From the NCBI RefSeq assembly GCF_009857915.1, contig NZ_WWCM01000008.1, positions 62,001 through 126,000 of the forward strand: a stretch of DNA of 64,000 bases. Direction: 5' to 3'. Shown piece by piece: positions 9,938 through 17,643 of this stretch. The DNA comes from Duganella qianjiadongensis. GTDB taxonomy: Bacteria > Pseudomonadota > Gammaproteobacteria > Burkholderiales > Burkholderiaceae_D. The notes beneath the pieces are model-generated. The model worked only from the letters and a program-made list of their open reading frames with translations. It searched no databases and was not told where the DNA came from. How positions within the stretch are numbered: position 1 is the first letter of the stretch; each line of letters begins with the position of its first letter. Made by a program: the position numbers and the translations under genes.

Positions 9938-12571
9938 ATGTTAGTCGTGAATTCCCTCCGCGCCGCCATTCTGTTGACGCTGGGTGCCAGCGCACTGGCG
10001 CAGGAGCCGGTCCATCCCCAGCCAGCACCGCATACGCCGGAAGGCCAGACTGCACCTGCCGCCGCGCCCGCTGCCCCGGCCGCTGCTTTGGCCGCGCTGC
10101 AGACTCCGCCCGGCGCACGTCCGTTTGCCGAAGTAGTGCGTGGTGCGGCGCATGTTGCCGGTTTCCTCGGCCTGTATCAGAAAGAGGAAAAGGTCTGGAT
10201 GGAGCTGCGCCCCGAGCAGTTCGACCGCCCTCTGTTCATGACGGTGAATACGCCTAACGGCATAGGCGAACGGGGCATCTACGGCGGTCAGATGGGGATG
10301 AGTCAGGTGGTGGTATTCCATCGCGTGGGTCCGCTGGTGCAGCTGATTGCCAAGAATACGAGTTATGGCGCCAAAGCCGGCACGCCGCAGGCACTGGCGG
10401 TGGCGCAGGCTTATTCCGATAGCCTGCTGGCGATAGCGCCGGTGCTTAGCGGCCCGCATCCGCAGAATGGCGCCATCCTGATCGACGCCAGTACGCTGCT
10501 ATTCGGTGATATGGCTTCCTACGGTACCCGGCTGGAAACGGCGTTCCGCCTGCCATACTCGGCAGATGCACGCAACAGCAGCTTCCAGAGCCTGCGTTCA
10601 GACGACACTATGACGGGCCTGCAAGTGCAGGCACACTATTTTGTGCCGCGTCTGCCCGCTGCCCCGGCCACGCCGGCGGCGGCGCAGGCCAGCGGCTACG
10701 CGCCACCTACCACGCTGCCCGACGCGCGCAGCCTGTTCCTCGGTTTCTATTACAGCTTCATGCCGCTGCCGGCCCAGCCTATGGCGGGCCGCCCGGCGGA
10801 CGAGCGTATCGGCCATTTCGTCCGTACCTCGCATGATTTTTCCGATGACATCACGCCGACCACCGCCGTGCATCTGGTGGAGCGCTGGCGGCTGGAGAAG
10901 CTCGATCCGGCGCTGCCGCTGTCGGCGCCCAAGCAGCCCATCGTCTACTGGATCGATGCGAATGTGCCGCATAAATACCGTGAAGCCGTGCGTCAGGGCG
11001 TACTGGCATGGAATGCCGCTTTCGAGCGCATAGGCTTCAAGGATGCCATCGTGGTGAAGCAGCAGAGCGAAACGGACCGCTTCGATACCATGGACGTGCG
11101 CCATGCGTCGGTGCGCTGGTTCTTCGGTAACGACGTGGCTTTTTCGCTAGGCCCGCGGCAGGTCGATCCCCGCAGCGGCGAGATCCTCGATGCCGATGTC
11201 GCTGTGTCGGATGTCTTTGCCCGTGGTGCGCGGCGCCAGATTGCCAGCGATGCGCTGGCTGCGCCGGAGGATCGCTGTCAGTATCAGGATGGTGTGACCA
11301 CCGAGCTGGAGTTCGCCATGGGCCTGCTGTCGGCACGCGGCGAGACGGATATGGCCGGACCGCAGGCGGAGGCGCTGGCACAGGCCTATGTGCGCGCCGT
11401 GGTGATGCACGAGATCGGCCACACGCTGGGCTTGCGCCACAACTTCCGCGCTTCCACCGTGTATAGTCTGCAGCAGCTGCAGGACCCGGAGTTCACCCAG
11501 AAGCATGGCATGGCCGGCTCCGTGATGGACTACACGCCGTTCAATCTGGCTATCAAGGGCGAGCCGCAGGGCGAGTATGTGCCGTCGGCGCTGGGACCTT
11601 ACGATTACTGGGCGATCGAATATGCCTACAAGCCTATCGACGCCGCGCAGGAGAAAGAAGAACTGGCCCGCATCGCTGCCCGCTCCGGTGAGCCCGAGCT
11701 GGCCTTCGGTTCCGATCTGGAGGCTGGCGGCTTCAATACCGATCCCGATGTGAACTCCTACGATCTGGGCAGCGATCCGCTGGCCTATGTGCAGCGCCGG
11801 CTGGCCATGTCGCGCGAGCTGTGGGACCGGCTCGAACACCGCACGCTGAAGCCGGGCGAGAGCTACGACAGTCTGCGCCGCAGTTTCGAGAACGGCTATC
11901 AGCAGTATGCGCGCACCTTGCCGCTGGCGGTGAAGTACATCGGTGGCGTGAGCTATGTGCACGACCATGCCGGTACTGGCCGTGCTGCATTCACGCCCGT
12001 GCCGCTGGCACGCCAGCGCGCTGCTCTGCAGATGATTACGGGCAGCCTGTTCAAAGCGGACAGCCTGCATTTTTCGCCCCAGCTGGTGAGCCGGCTGACG
12101 CCGGAAGCGTTCGAGCTGACGGCGCGGCCCGATGTGTCGATAGCGGCGCGTGTGCTGGCGTTGCAGACGGCGGCACTGGACCAGCTGATGTCCGATGCGG
12201 TGGCTACGCGCCTGATCGATTCGCTGGAAAAACTGGACGACAAGCGGCAGGCACTGAGTCTGGATGAGCTGTATGGCAGCCTGCAGTCCAGCATCTGGAG
12301 CGAGCTGCAAAGCGGCAGGGAGATCACGGCGGCGCGGCGCAATCTGCAGCGCGAGCATCTGAAGCGGCTGTGTGCCAGCCTGCTGCGCAACCCTACGCCG
12401 ACGCTGGCTGATGCGCGCAGCCTGCAGCGCCAGCATGCCTTGCAGTTGCAGCGCGCGTTACGCGCGGCCCAGAGCCGCAAGGCGAGCCGCGAAGTACAGG
12501 CCCATCTCGCTGAAGCCTACGAAACCCTGAGCCAGACGCTGAAAGCGCCGCTGCTGCGGACGGGCACCTGA
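9938..12571 (+). CDS. Exported zinc metalloprotease (DUF5117/DUF4953 type)
   Basis: This 877-residue protein starts with a Sec signal peptide (hydrophobic core about residues 8-20, likely cleavage after ALA near 21) and an Ala/Pro-rich linker to about residue 60. The extended zinc motif HEIGHTLGLRH at 491-501 is the metzincin-type HExxHxxGxxH, and SVMDYTPFN, 36 residues later, supplies the Met-turn. Flanking sequence looks like the DUF5117-DUF4953 family of large outer-surface or periplasmic proteases of unknown substrate. AGGAAG at 9929-9934 precedes the ATG. It follows hutI in the same direction but shows no pathway link. Protease activity is strongly implied by the motif; substrate and final location are not. 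Confidence 0.88.
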   Translation: MLVVNSLRAAILLTLGASALAQEPVHPQPAPHTPEGQTAPAAAPAAPAAALAALQTPPGARPFAEVVRGAAHVAGFLGLYQKEEKVWMELRPEQFDRPLFMTVNTPNGIGERGIYGGQMGMSQVVVFHRVGPLVQLIAKNTSYGAKAGTPQALAVAQAYSDSLLAIAPVLSGPHPQNGAILIDASTLLFGDMASYGTRLETAFRLPYSADARNSSFQSLRSDDTMTGLQVQAHYFVPRLPAAPATPAAAQASGYAPPTTLPDARSLFLGFYYSFMPLPAQPMAGRPADERIGHFVRTSHDFSDDITPTTAVHLVERWRLEKLDPALPLSAPKQPIVYWIDANVPHKYREAVRQGVLAWNAAFERIGFKDAIVVKQQSETDRFDTMDVRHASVRWFFGNDVAFSLGPRQVDPRSGEILDADVAVSDVFARGARRQIASDALAAPEDRCQYQDGVTTELEFAMGLLSARGETDMAGPQAEALAQAYVRAVVMHEIGHTLGLRHNFRASTVYSLQQLQDPEFTQKHGMAGSVMDYTPFNLAIKGEPQGEYVPSALGPYDYWAIEYAYKPIDAAQEKEELARIAARSGEPELAFGSDLEAGGFNTDPDVNSYDLGSDPLAYVQRRLAMSRELWDRLEHRTLKPGESYDSLRRSFENGYQQYARTLPLAVKYIGGVSYVHDHAGTGRAAFTPVPLARQRAALQMITGSLFKADSLHFSPQLVSRLTPEAFELTARPDVSIAARVLALQTAALDQLMSDAVATRLIDSLEKLDDKRQALSLDELYGSLQSSIWSELQSGREITAARRNLQREHLKRLCASLLRNPTPTLADARSLQRQHALQLQRALRAAQSRKASREVQAHLAEAYETLSQTLKAPLLRTGT

Positions 12572-12586
12572 TGGCGTCTGCCGGGG

Positions 12587-12763
12587 CTAGAGCGAGCGCA
12601 GGCGGGAACGCACTTGCACCACTTCACGGTGCAATAGCCGCTCGGCCTGAAAGTCGTTTTCACGCTGGGCGGCAATAATCGCCAGCGCGCGGTTGCAGCG
12701 CTGCAACCGTGCGCGCAGATAGGCTTTATAAAGTGTGATGGCAAAAGGCGGCAAGGTTAGCAT
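12587..12763 (-). CDS. Small conserved-looking basic protein, 58 residues
   Basis: A 58-residue frame starts at an ATG (12763) with GGAGA five bases upstream. A longer start at 12787 lacks a ribosome binding site. The protein has a short hydrophobic start (LTLPPFAITLYKAYL) followed by a charged helix rich in Arg, Gln and Glu that could form a coiled coil. I do not recognise a family. It lies 66 bases downstream of the GNAT gene and may share its transcript. Confidence 0.5.
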   Translation of the reverse strand: MLTLPPFAITLYKAYLRARLQRCNRALAIIAAQRENDFQAERLLHREVVQVRSRLRSL

Positions 12764-12829
12764 GACAGTCTCCGGCGCGGGCTTCAACCGGTATTCTGCA
12801 AGCTCACTGCCGCCGCACTTTGCGGCGTA

Positions 12830-13321
12830 TCAAGTGCCAGCGGACATATGGTTGAGTGCATTGCCCGTAACGCGGCAGATGCGCCATTCGGGCAGCAGTT
12901 CGGCGCCCATGCCCTGATACAGATTGATGGCGTTGGTATTCCAGTCCAGCACCGACCACTCGAAGCGGCCGCAATCGCGTTCCACCGCCAGCTTGGCCAG
13001 CGCCACCAGCATCTGCTTGCCGTAGCCGCGGCCGCGGCTTGCCTGTTTGACGTACAGATCTTCCAGATACAGGCCTTTCTTGCACAGGAAGGTGGAGAAA
13101 TTATGGAAGAACAGGGCAAAAGTCACCACCTCGCCATCCACTTCGCCGACGATGGCTTCGCACACGGGGCGGTCGCAGAACAGGCTGTTATGCAGCAGGT
13201 CCGGGGTAGCCACTACCATGTGTTCGAGTTTTTCGAACACGGCCAGTTCGTAAATCATGCCGAAGATGGCTACAACGTCGGCCGGCGTGGCCGGGCGGAT
13301 GTGCAGATTGCTAGTGCTCAT
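12830..13321 (-). CDS. GNAT-family N-acetyltransferase
   Basis: This 163-residue single-domain protein has the GNAT fold pattern: an N-terminal IRPATPADVVAI strand-helix, the middle segment FALFFHNFSTFLCKKGLYLEDLYV, and the acetyl-CoA loop ASRGRGYGKQ (motif A, consensus Q/RxxGxG/A) near residue 95. It ends in motif B, WNTNAINLYQGMGAE. The FALFFHNFSTF...LEDLYV pattern resembles the diamine/thialysine N-acetyltransferase (SAT2-like) branch, so a small amine or amino acid is the likely acceptor. The start lies 3 bases after the stop of the EamA transporter gene, so the two are cotranscribed and probably translationally coupled. Confidence 0.88.
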   Translation of the reverse strand: MSTSNLHIRPATPADVVAIFGMIYELAVFEKLEHMVVATPDLLHNSLFCDRPVCEAIVGEVDGEVVTFALFFHNFSTFLCKKGLYLEDLYVKQASRGRGYGKQMLVALAKLAVERDCGRFEWSVLDWNTNAINLYQGMGAELLPEWRICRVTGNALNHMSAGT

Positions 13322-13324
13322 AGT

Positions 13325-14239
13325 TTAGTCCGTGCTGGTGGAGGGAGAAGGGCTATCGGATTGCAGCGCCCAGGCGACGCTGGAAATGCACAAAATCATG
13401 CCCAGCCATTCGAGCGGGCCGGGACGGTAGTGTTCGAGCTGGATGGACAGCAGCACCGAAATCACCGGCGTCACCACGCCGATATACACGGCTTTGTGCG
13501 AGCCGATGCGGTGGATCAGGGTGAAATAGGCGGCGAATGCAATCACCGAACCGAACAGCGACAGATACAGCAGGCCGCCCCAGTAGGGCAGGCCGTGCGG
13601 CAGGCGGAAGGACTGGCCGCTGGCTAGCACCCACAGCGCCACCAGCAGGCTACCCCAGAGCATGGACCACGCCATGGTCAGCAGCACATTGGGCGATTGC
13701 TCGCGTACCTTGATGACTACCACGTTGCCGACCGAGCTGGCGATGGTGGCGGTCAGCGCCAATACCAGCCCTAGCAGGAAGTGGCCATTGCCGCCCGTGC
13801 GCAGTTCCGCCCAGGCCGCGCCGATAGACTGGTAGAACAGCAGGCTGACCCCGGCAATCGCTACGGCACCGGCGCTCCAGGTGCGCCAGCCCAGCGGCGT
13901 GCCGAGGAAGATGCGGTTGAGGATGGGATTCCAGAACACCATCAGGGCAAACAGCACGGCCACCAGACCGGATACCAGATACTGCTCCGAGGTGTAGGTG
14001 CAGATATAGCTGATGCCGAAAGTGGCGCAGCCTTGCAGCAGCATCCAGCGCTGCACGCGCCAAGGCATGCGCAGGCGGTCGCCGCGCGCCAGGCACCAGC
14101 CGAACAGCACGGCGGCGGACAAGGCAAAACGGTAGACCACGGAAACCGCTGGCGGAACGTCGCCCAGTTGCAGGGTGATAGCGAAAAAGGTGGAGCCCCA
14201 GATCAGGCAGGCAATCAGAAACAGAATAGGAGAGGACAT
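13325..14239 (-). CDS. DMT-superfamily (EamA) transporter
   Basis: This 304-residue inner-membrane protein has about ten hydrophobic helices in two EamA repeats. The start SSPILFLIACLIWGSTFFAI is typical of drug/metabolite exporters (the ...IWG.ff... signature). The second repeat begins near LLGLVLALTATIASSVGNV. Such proteins export amino acids, metabolites or drugs; the substrate is unknown. It heads a two-gene unit with the GNAT gene (gap 3 bases), a combination often seen where an amine is acetylated and also exported. It is divergent from the 45-residue peptide gene at 14407. Confidence 0.88.
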   Translation of the reverse strand: MSSPILFLIACLIWGSTFFAITLQLGDVPPAVSVVYRFALSAAVLFGWCLARGDRLRMPWRVQRWMLLQGCATFGISYICTYTSEQYLVSGLVAVLFALMVFWNPILNRIFLGTPLGWRTWSAGAVAIAGVSLLFYQSIGAAWAELRTGGNGHFLLGLVLALTATIASSVGNVVVIKVREQSPNVLLTMAWSMLWGSLLVALWVLASGQSFRLPHGLPYWGGLLYLSLFGSVIAFAAYFTLIHRIGSHKAVYIGVVTPVISVLLSIQLEHYRPGPLEWLGMILCISSVAWALQSDSPSPSTSTD

Positions 14240-14350
14240 CGGACGAGTATAGCGGGCGGCGGCATTGCTTGCCTAGCGGATAAATTTTGTTGCGACGCAA
14301 CAGCTAATGTCTGAGCGCCGCCGAAATTTGTATCATTGCGTAAAAATTGG

Positions 14351-14392
14351 GCATTTTGTAGAAAATGCAAGTATGATGGAATGACGCATCAT
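14351..14392 (+). promoter_or_regulatory. Two inverted repeats upstream of the 45-residue peptide gene
   Basis: GCATTTT (14351-14357) and AAAATGC (14362-14368) form a 7-bp inverted repeat around GTAG. ATGATG (14373-14378) and CATCAT (14387-14392) form a second one. A TATGAT at 14372-14377 could be a -10 box, but its nearest -35-like element (TTGGGC, 14347-14352) is 19 bases away. These look like operator or leader elements. No regulator is known. Confidence 0.35.
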
Positions 14393-14406
14393 CGAAGGAG
14401 GGCGCC

Positions 14407-14544
14407 ATGACTACCGCGCTACAGATCAAAGTTGTCGGCCTACTGGGCTATGTTGCAGTCAGCACCGCGCTGGTGCTGATGCTGCCTGACGACGATGTGC
14501 ACAATGCCGCGCAAACCCTGTTTGCGCTGGCCAGTCTGCGTTAA
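14407..14544 (+). CDS. Small membrane peptide, 45 residues
   Basis: An ATG at 14407 is preceded by a near-perfect ribosome binding site, AAGGAGG (14395-14401). The frame encodes 45 residues: a short polar start, one hydrophobic helix (about residues 9-26, VVGLLGYVAVSTALVLML), an acidic PDDD turn and a short amphipathic tail. It resembles a single-pass inner-membrane microprotein. I know no family for it. Its stop codon (TAA, 14542-14544) overlaps the stop codon of the opposing Mpo1-like gene within the palindrome TTAA. The strong ribosome binding site is the main reason to call it real. Confidence 0.6.
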   Translation: MTTALQIKVVGLLGYVAVSTALVLMLPDDDVHNAAQTLFALASLR

Positions 14545-14978
14545 TACGCCAGCCGCAGGCGGCGATACAGGAAACCCAGCACGAACAGGGGACCGATCAG
14601 CAAAAAGCGCAGATCATCGAAGAACGAGGGTTTTTTGCCTTCGATCTTGTGGCCGATGAACTGGCCTACCCATGCCAGCACGAACACACCGAGCGACACT
14701 GGCAGAATTTCTGCCGGCGGCAGCACGGCCAGGATGGCCAGCATGCTGCCCGCCATCAGCAGCATGCCCAGCGCAAACGGGCGCGACAGCTTGAAGTAAT
14801 AGGCCAGCGACGCCACCACCACGCTGATCGCAACGATAGGGTGGACGGACCACAGCAGCCCCAGCAGCGTGAACACGATGGTGGGTACGCAGATGATGTG
14901 TATCCATTCGTTAGTGGGATGCAAGTGACTGGCGCTGTATTGCTCCAGCAGCACGTCGATGGTGCGGGTCGAGGGCAT
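14541..14978 (-). CDS. Mpo1-like / DUF962 family membrane protein
   Basis: This 145-residue protein has about four hydrophobic helices. It matches the DUF962 (YGL010w/Mpo1) family: TIDVLLEQYSASHLHPTNEWIHIICVP at the N-terminus supplies the conserved histidines, and WVGQFIGHKIEGKKPSFFDDL in the second half supplies the HxxEGKxP motif. Yeast Mpo1 is an Fe2+-dependent dioxygenase that alpha-oxidises 2-hydroxy fatty acids. The bacterial role is not established. The start at 14978 was chosen because GGAG lies 6-7 bases upstream; the longer open frame upstream runs through the oppositely oriented DNA glycosylase gene and is an artefact. Confidence 0.85.
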   Translation of the reverse strand: MPSTRTIDVLLEQYSASHLHPTNEWIHIICVPTIVFTLLGLLWSVHPIVAISVVVASLAYYFKLSRPFALGMLLMAGSMLAILAVLPPAEILPVSLGVFVLAWVGQFIGHKIEGKKPSFFDDLRFLLIGPLFVLGFLYRRLRLAY

Positions 14979-15077
14979 GGCGTTCTCCGTTGTAGTCGTC
15001 ATACTTTTTAGTACGATCGTGCGATGAATTCTACACGCAGTCTGCGGCCATGGCGCAGCTTGCGTAGAATGCATGCT

Positions 15078-15686
15078 ATGGAAACCACACTTGCCAGCCC
15101 AAACGCGGACGCTGCGGCGCCACTGGCGCAGGCGGCGACATCGGCGGCATCGCAACCGCCACCCGAGGACACGCGTCAGCGCTGCTTTGCGCCGGTGGTG
15201 GACGGACGCACGCGTCTGCTGATACTGGGTAGTCTGCCCGGCGTACAGTCGCTGGCCAAGGCGCAGTATTACGGCAACCGGCAGAATGCCTTCTGGCGGC
15301 TGATGTCGGAGGTGCTGGAGCGTGATCTGGTGGGGCTGGACTACGCGGCGCGGCTGCAGGCGCTGCTCGCTCAGGGGGTGGGCCTGTGGGATGTGGTGGC
15401 CGAGGCCCGGCGGGCCGGTAGTCTCGATAGCGCCATCCGCCAGCGTGACGATAATGATCTGCCAGCCTTGCTGGCGCGCTATCCGGCCATACAGACCATA
15501 GGCTTTAATGGCGGCATGGCTGCCAAACTGGGGCTGAAGATTCTGGGCGTACGGGCGGCGCACTACCACATAGTTGCTCTGCCATCGAGTAGTCCCGCCT
15601 ATACTTTGCCCTATGCTGAAAAATGCCTGCATTGGCAGAAATTGAAATGGCCACTGCAGGAAGCGAATCATAGAAGCGGAGCGTAA
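15078..15686 (+). CDS. DNA-deoxyinosine/uracil-DNA glycosylase family protein
   Basis: The core reads RLLILGSLPGVQSLAKAQYYG, then NRQNAFWRLM, LGLWDVV-like (GVGLWDVVAEARRAGSLDSAI), TIGFNGGMAAK and LPSSSPAYTLPYAEKCLHW. These are the motifs of the hypoxanthine-DNA glycosylase branch of the uracil-DNA glycosylase superfamily, which excises deaminated purines in base excision repair. The start is uncertain: ATGs at 15024, 15069 and 15078 are in frame and none has a good ribosome binding site. I chose 15078 because TAGAAT (15065-15070) looks like a -10 box just before it, implying an almost leaderless mRNA. The first 35 residues are low-complexity (Ala, Pro, Gln). The stop codon sits in the loop of a hairpin. 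Confidence 0.82.
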   Translation: METTLASPNADAAAPLAQAATSAASQPPPEDTRQRCFAPVVDGRTRLLILGSLPGVQSLAKAQYYGNRQNAFWRLMSEVLERDLVGLDYAARLQALLAQGVGLWDVVAEARRAGSLDSAIRQRDDNDLPALLARYPAIQTIGFNGGMAAKLGLKILGVRAAHYHIVALPSSSPAYTLPYAEKCLHWQKLKWPLQEANHRSGA

Positions 15687-15693
15687 CGCTCCG
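15677..15693 (+). terminator. Hairpin with the glycosylase stop codon in its loop
   Basis: CGGAGCG (15677-15683) and CGCTCCG (15687-15693) form a perfect 7-bp stem whose three-base loop is the TAA stop codon (15684-15686). No T-run follows, so intrinsic termination would be weak. Confidence 0.45.
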
Positions 15694-15836
15694 CCCGCTG
15701 CATTTCCTTGCCGGGCTGCATGCAGGTCGGTCAGTTGAGAAACCCGGTCATCGCCAAGAGCTAACAAACATAAAAATTTTGTTACTTATAGCCACAGGCA
15801 ATACCTGAGTAATTAACTGATTAAGAACCAGCCTAA

Positions 15837-16862
15837 ATGCACATAAATTCATCGACTGCACCCATCGCAAAATTCGTCCAGCCAGTAAATACCCGATCCA
15901 CGTCCATTTTTAAGCAAAGCCAGCAGACGGCGAGTTCGCACAGCAGAGTTTCTCCGCTACAAGCAAAAATTCCGGCTCTGCAGCCGTCGCTGCCAAGTCG
16001 TGCCATGCGGGTAATGCCAACCGGGCCAGAAGTTTCTGGCCCGATGCCCCAGCGGCGCAAGGAGCAGCAAGCTGTCTATGCGATTGCTTGCGTAGCGGCA
16101 TCTGGTTCGGCCAAGCCTGCGCTATCGTTGCAGCGTGGTCAGGGTGACAGGGGAGAAAAGGCTATCCCTCAGGCTGAACCGTACCTGTGTTCAACTGAGG
16201 AAAAAGAAAAACCACGTTCCAGAAAATATCACGAACTGTCTGACGGGGAATCAGGCAGCGATGATCCGCAAGTGCTTTATCGGGCACTGCGCGAGGATGA
16301 GGATCCGGCAAAAGGTCTCAGGGCGCCGTATGGATTTGATCCGTCCATCTCCGGGCAAGCACACGTTGCTGCCGGCTCGCGGGCAAAAAAGAAGAGCCGC
16401 TTCGTGTCTGCTTCGCGCAGTATCAAGCCGCCTGCTGCCTGGCAAAACGAGGGCGGCTTAGTCGTCAAATTTAAGCGGCCAGCTAGCGGGAAGGTATATG
16501 ACCTGACCCGTCTTGAAGATAGAAAGAAAATTTTCGCTAGTCCCAATGGCCGTATCGCCAATTCTGCCAAAGCCTCGCAAGAGGTGATCTTTACGGGAAC
16601 TGTTCCACCCCAGGATATCATCAAGGTCTATAAGGTGGTCGAGGAATCCAACGACCAGAGTTACCAGAGCATCCGCGCAAACCCCTATATGAAGGCGGTG
16701 CGCACACGGCGCAAAGCGGACGAGGAGCCGCGCCGTTTAGTGCTGCTCGCACAGAAATTCAATCCCGCTGATGTCGCGCACGGTGCTGTTCTTCCCCGAA
16801 AAAAAATCACTGTGCCAGCCAGTCATGGCAGCAAGGTGGGCAGGTTGCCATTGCGGCCCTAA
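15837..16862 (+). CDS. Putative ADP-ribosyltransferase-like effector or toxin
   Basis: This is a 341-residue protein without signal peptide. Residues 1-130 are Ser/Gln/Pro-rich and look disordered, as in many injected effectors. Residues 145-270 show the order of motifs of a mono-ADP-ribosyltransferase: LYRALR with R149, then RFVSASRS with an S-x-S at 191-193 (usual form STS), then SQEVIFTGTVPPQDI with E249 followed by the common (F)xGxVPPxDI strand. These correspond to the R-S-E triad that binds NAD+ and transfers ADP-ribose. The C-terminus (270-341) is basic. By hand count, bases 15841-15900 are 45% G+C, well below the neighbours, and the upstream spacer is AT-rich, which suggests horizontal acquisition. 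No immunity gene is adjacent. The ART call is by pattern only. Confidence 0.6.
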   Translation: MHINSSTAPIAKFVQPVNTRSTSIFKQSQQTASSHSRVSPLQAKIPALQPSLPSRAMRVMPTGPEVSGPMPQRRKEQQAVYAIACVAASGSAKPALSLQRGQGDRGEKAIPQAEPYLCSTEEKEKPRSRKYHELSDGESGSDDPQVLYRALREDEDPAKGLRAPYGFDPSISGQAHVAAGSRAKKKSRFVSASRSIKPPAAWQNEGGLVVKFKRPASGKVYDLTRLEDRKKIFASPNGRIANSAKASQEVIFTGTVPPQDIIKVYKVVEESNDQSYQSIRANPYMKAVRTRRKADEEPRRLVLLAQKFNPADVAHGAVLPRKKITVPASHGSKVGRLPLRP

Positions 16863-16925
16863 TGATCAGCCACTGCGGCCGTACTGCTGCTCTTCCGGAC
16901 CGCACGCTGCGGAGTCGAGCCGGCA

Positions 16926-17639
16926 TCAGCGGCTCCCGTATGCACCGTAGCACTTGGCCGTGCGGGATAGCACCCGCACTACCGTCTGGCGGTAATCGCG
17001 GAAGCCCATGCGCAGGTAGAGCTGGTGTGCCGGATTGTCGTGCATCACGTGCAGGAAAGGCGTGTCGCCGCGCTGTATCTGGCGGCGTAATACCTTGCGC
17101 ATCAGGGCGGGGGCCAGGCCCCGTCCCTGTGCCGACGGATGGGTGCACACGCCGCTGATTTCGCACAGTCCCGGTGCGCGCAGCCGCTCGCCGGCCATGG
17201 CGATCAGCCGGCCGTCTTCGAAGATGCCCCAGTATTCGCCGAGTTCGATGGTGCGCAGGCCGAACGGCCCCGGCTTGCACAGCTGCGCCAGGGCCAGCGC
17301 CTGCGCTGCATGTTCGGCGGTCAGCGCGATGGCTTGCGGCGCCGTATCCGTGGCCGGACACTCGCCTTGCCACACCATGCGGAACATGGACGATTCCACG
17401 TCGATCTGCCAGCCTTGCGGCGCTGGCCCCTGCCAGCTATCGCAGTAGAAGTGTTCGCCCGCCTGACAGACGTCGCGCAGGCCGTCAAAGTCCGGCTGGT
17501 CCGGATCGGCAAACGCGATGATGGGCGAAAAGCCTTCCACATAGCGGCGCTCGCCGCCACTGCCGCTGGCATAACAGGCGTGCGGGCCGGTCAGCGCCTG
17601 CCAGAAAATATGGTCGAGTACCGCCGTATCGTAGCCCAT
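16926..17639 (-). CDS. GNAT-family N-acetyltransferase
   Basis: This 237-residue protein begins MGYDTAVLDHIFWQALTG. The C-terminal half is a GNAT domain: ALTAEHAAQALALAQLCKPGPF, then EYWGIFEDGRLIAMAGERL, then CEISGVCTHPSAQGRGLA with the acetyl-CoA pyrophosphate loop (QGRGLA near residue 176), and finally NPAHQLYLRMGF. This arrangement (a divergent N-terminal half before a GNAT half) resembles FR47-like acetyltransferases. The start at 17639 lies 4 bases after the stop of the upstream lipoprotein gene and lacks its own ribosome binding site, implying translational coupling. The acceptor is unknown. Confidence 0.85.
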   Translation of the reverse strand: MGYDTAVLDHIFWQALTGPHACYASGSGGERRYVEGFSPIIAFADPDQPDFDGLRDVCQAGEHFYCDSWQGPAPQGWQIDVESSMFRMVWQGECPATDTAPQAIALTAEHAAQALALAQLCKPGPFGLRTIELGEYWGIFEDGRLIAMAGERLRAPGLCEISGVCTHPSAQGRGLAPALMRKVLRRQIQRGDTPFLHVMHDNPAHQLYLRMGFRDYRQTVVRVLSRTAKCYGAYGSR

Positions 17640-17643
17640 GGCA

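Noticed and set aside
14979..15767. A long 5' extension of the Mpo1-like gene
   Set aside because: The extension runs antisense to the DNA glycosylase gene; the start at 14978 has a ribosome binding site and the family length.
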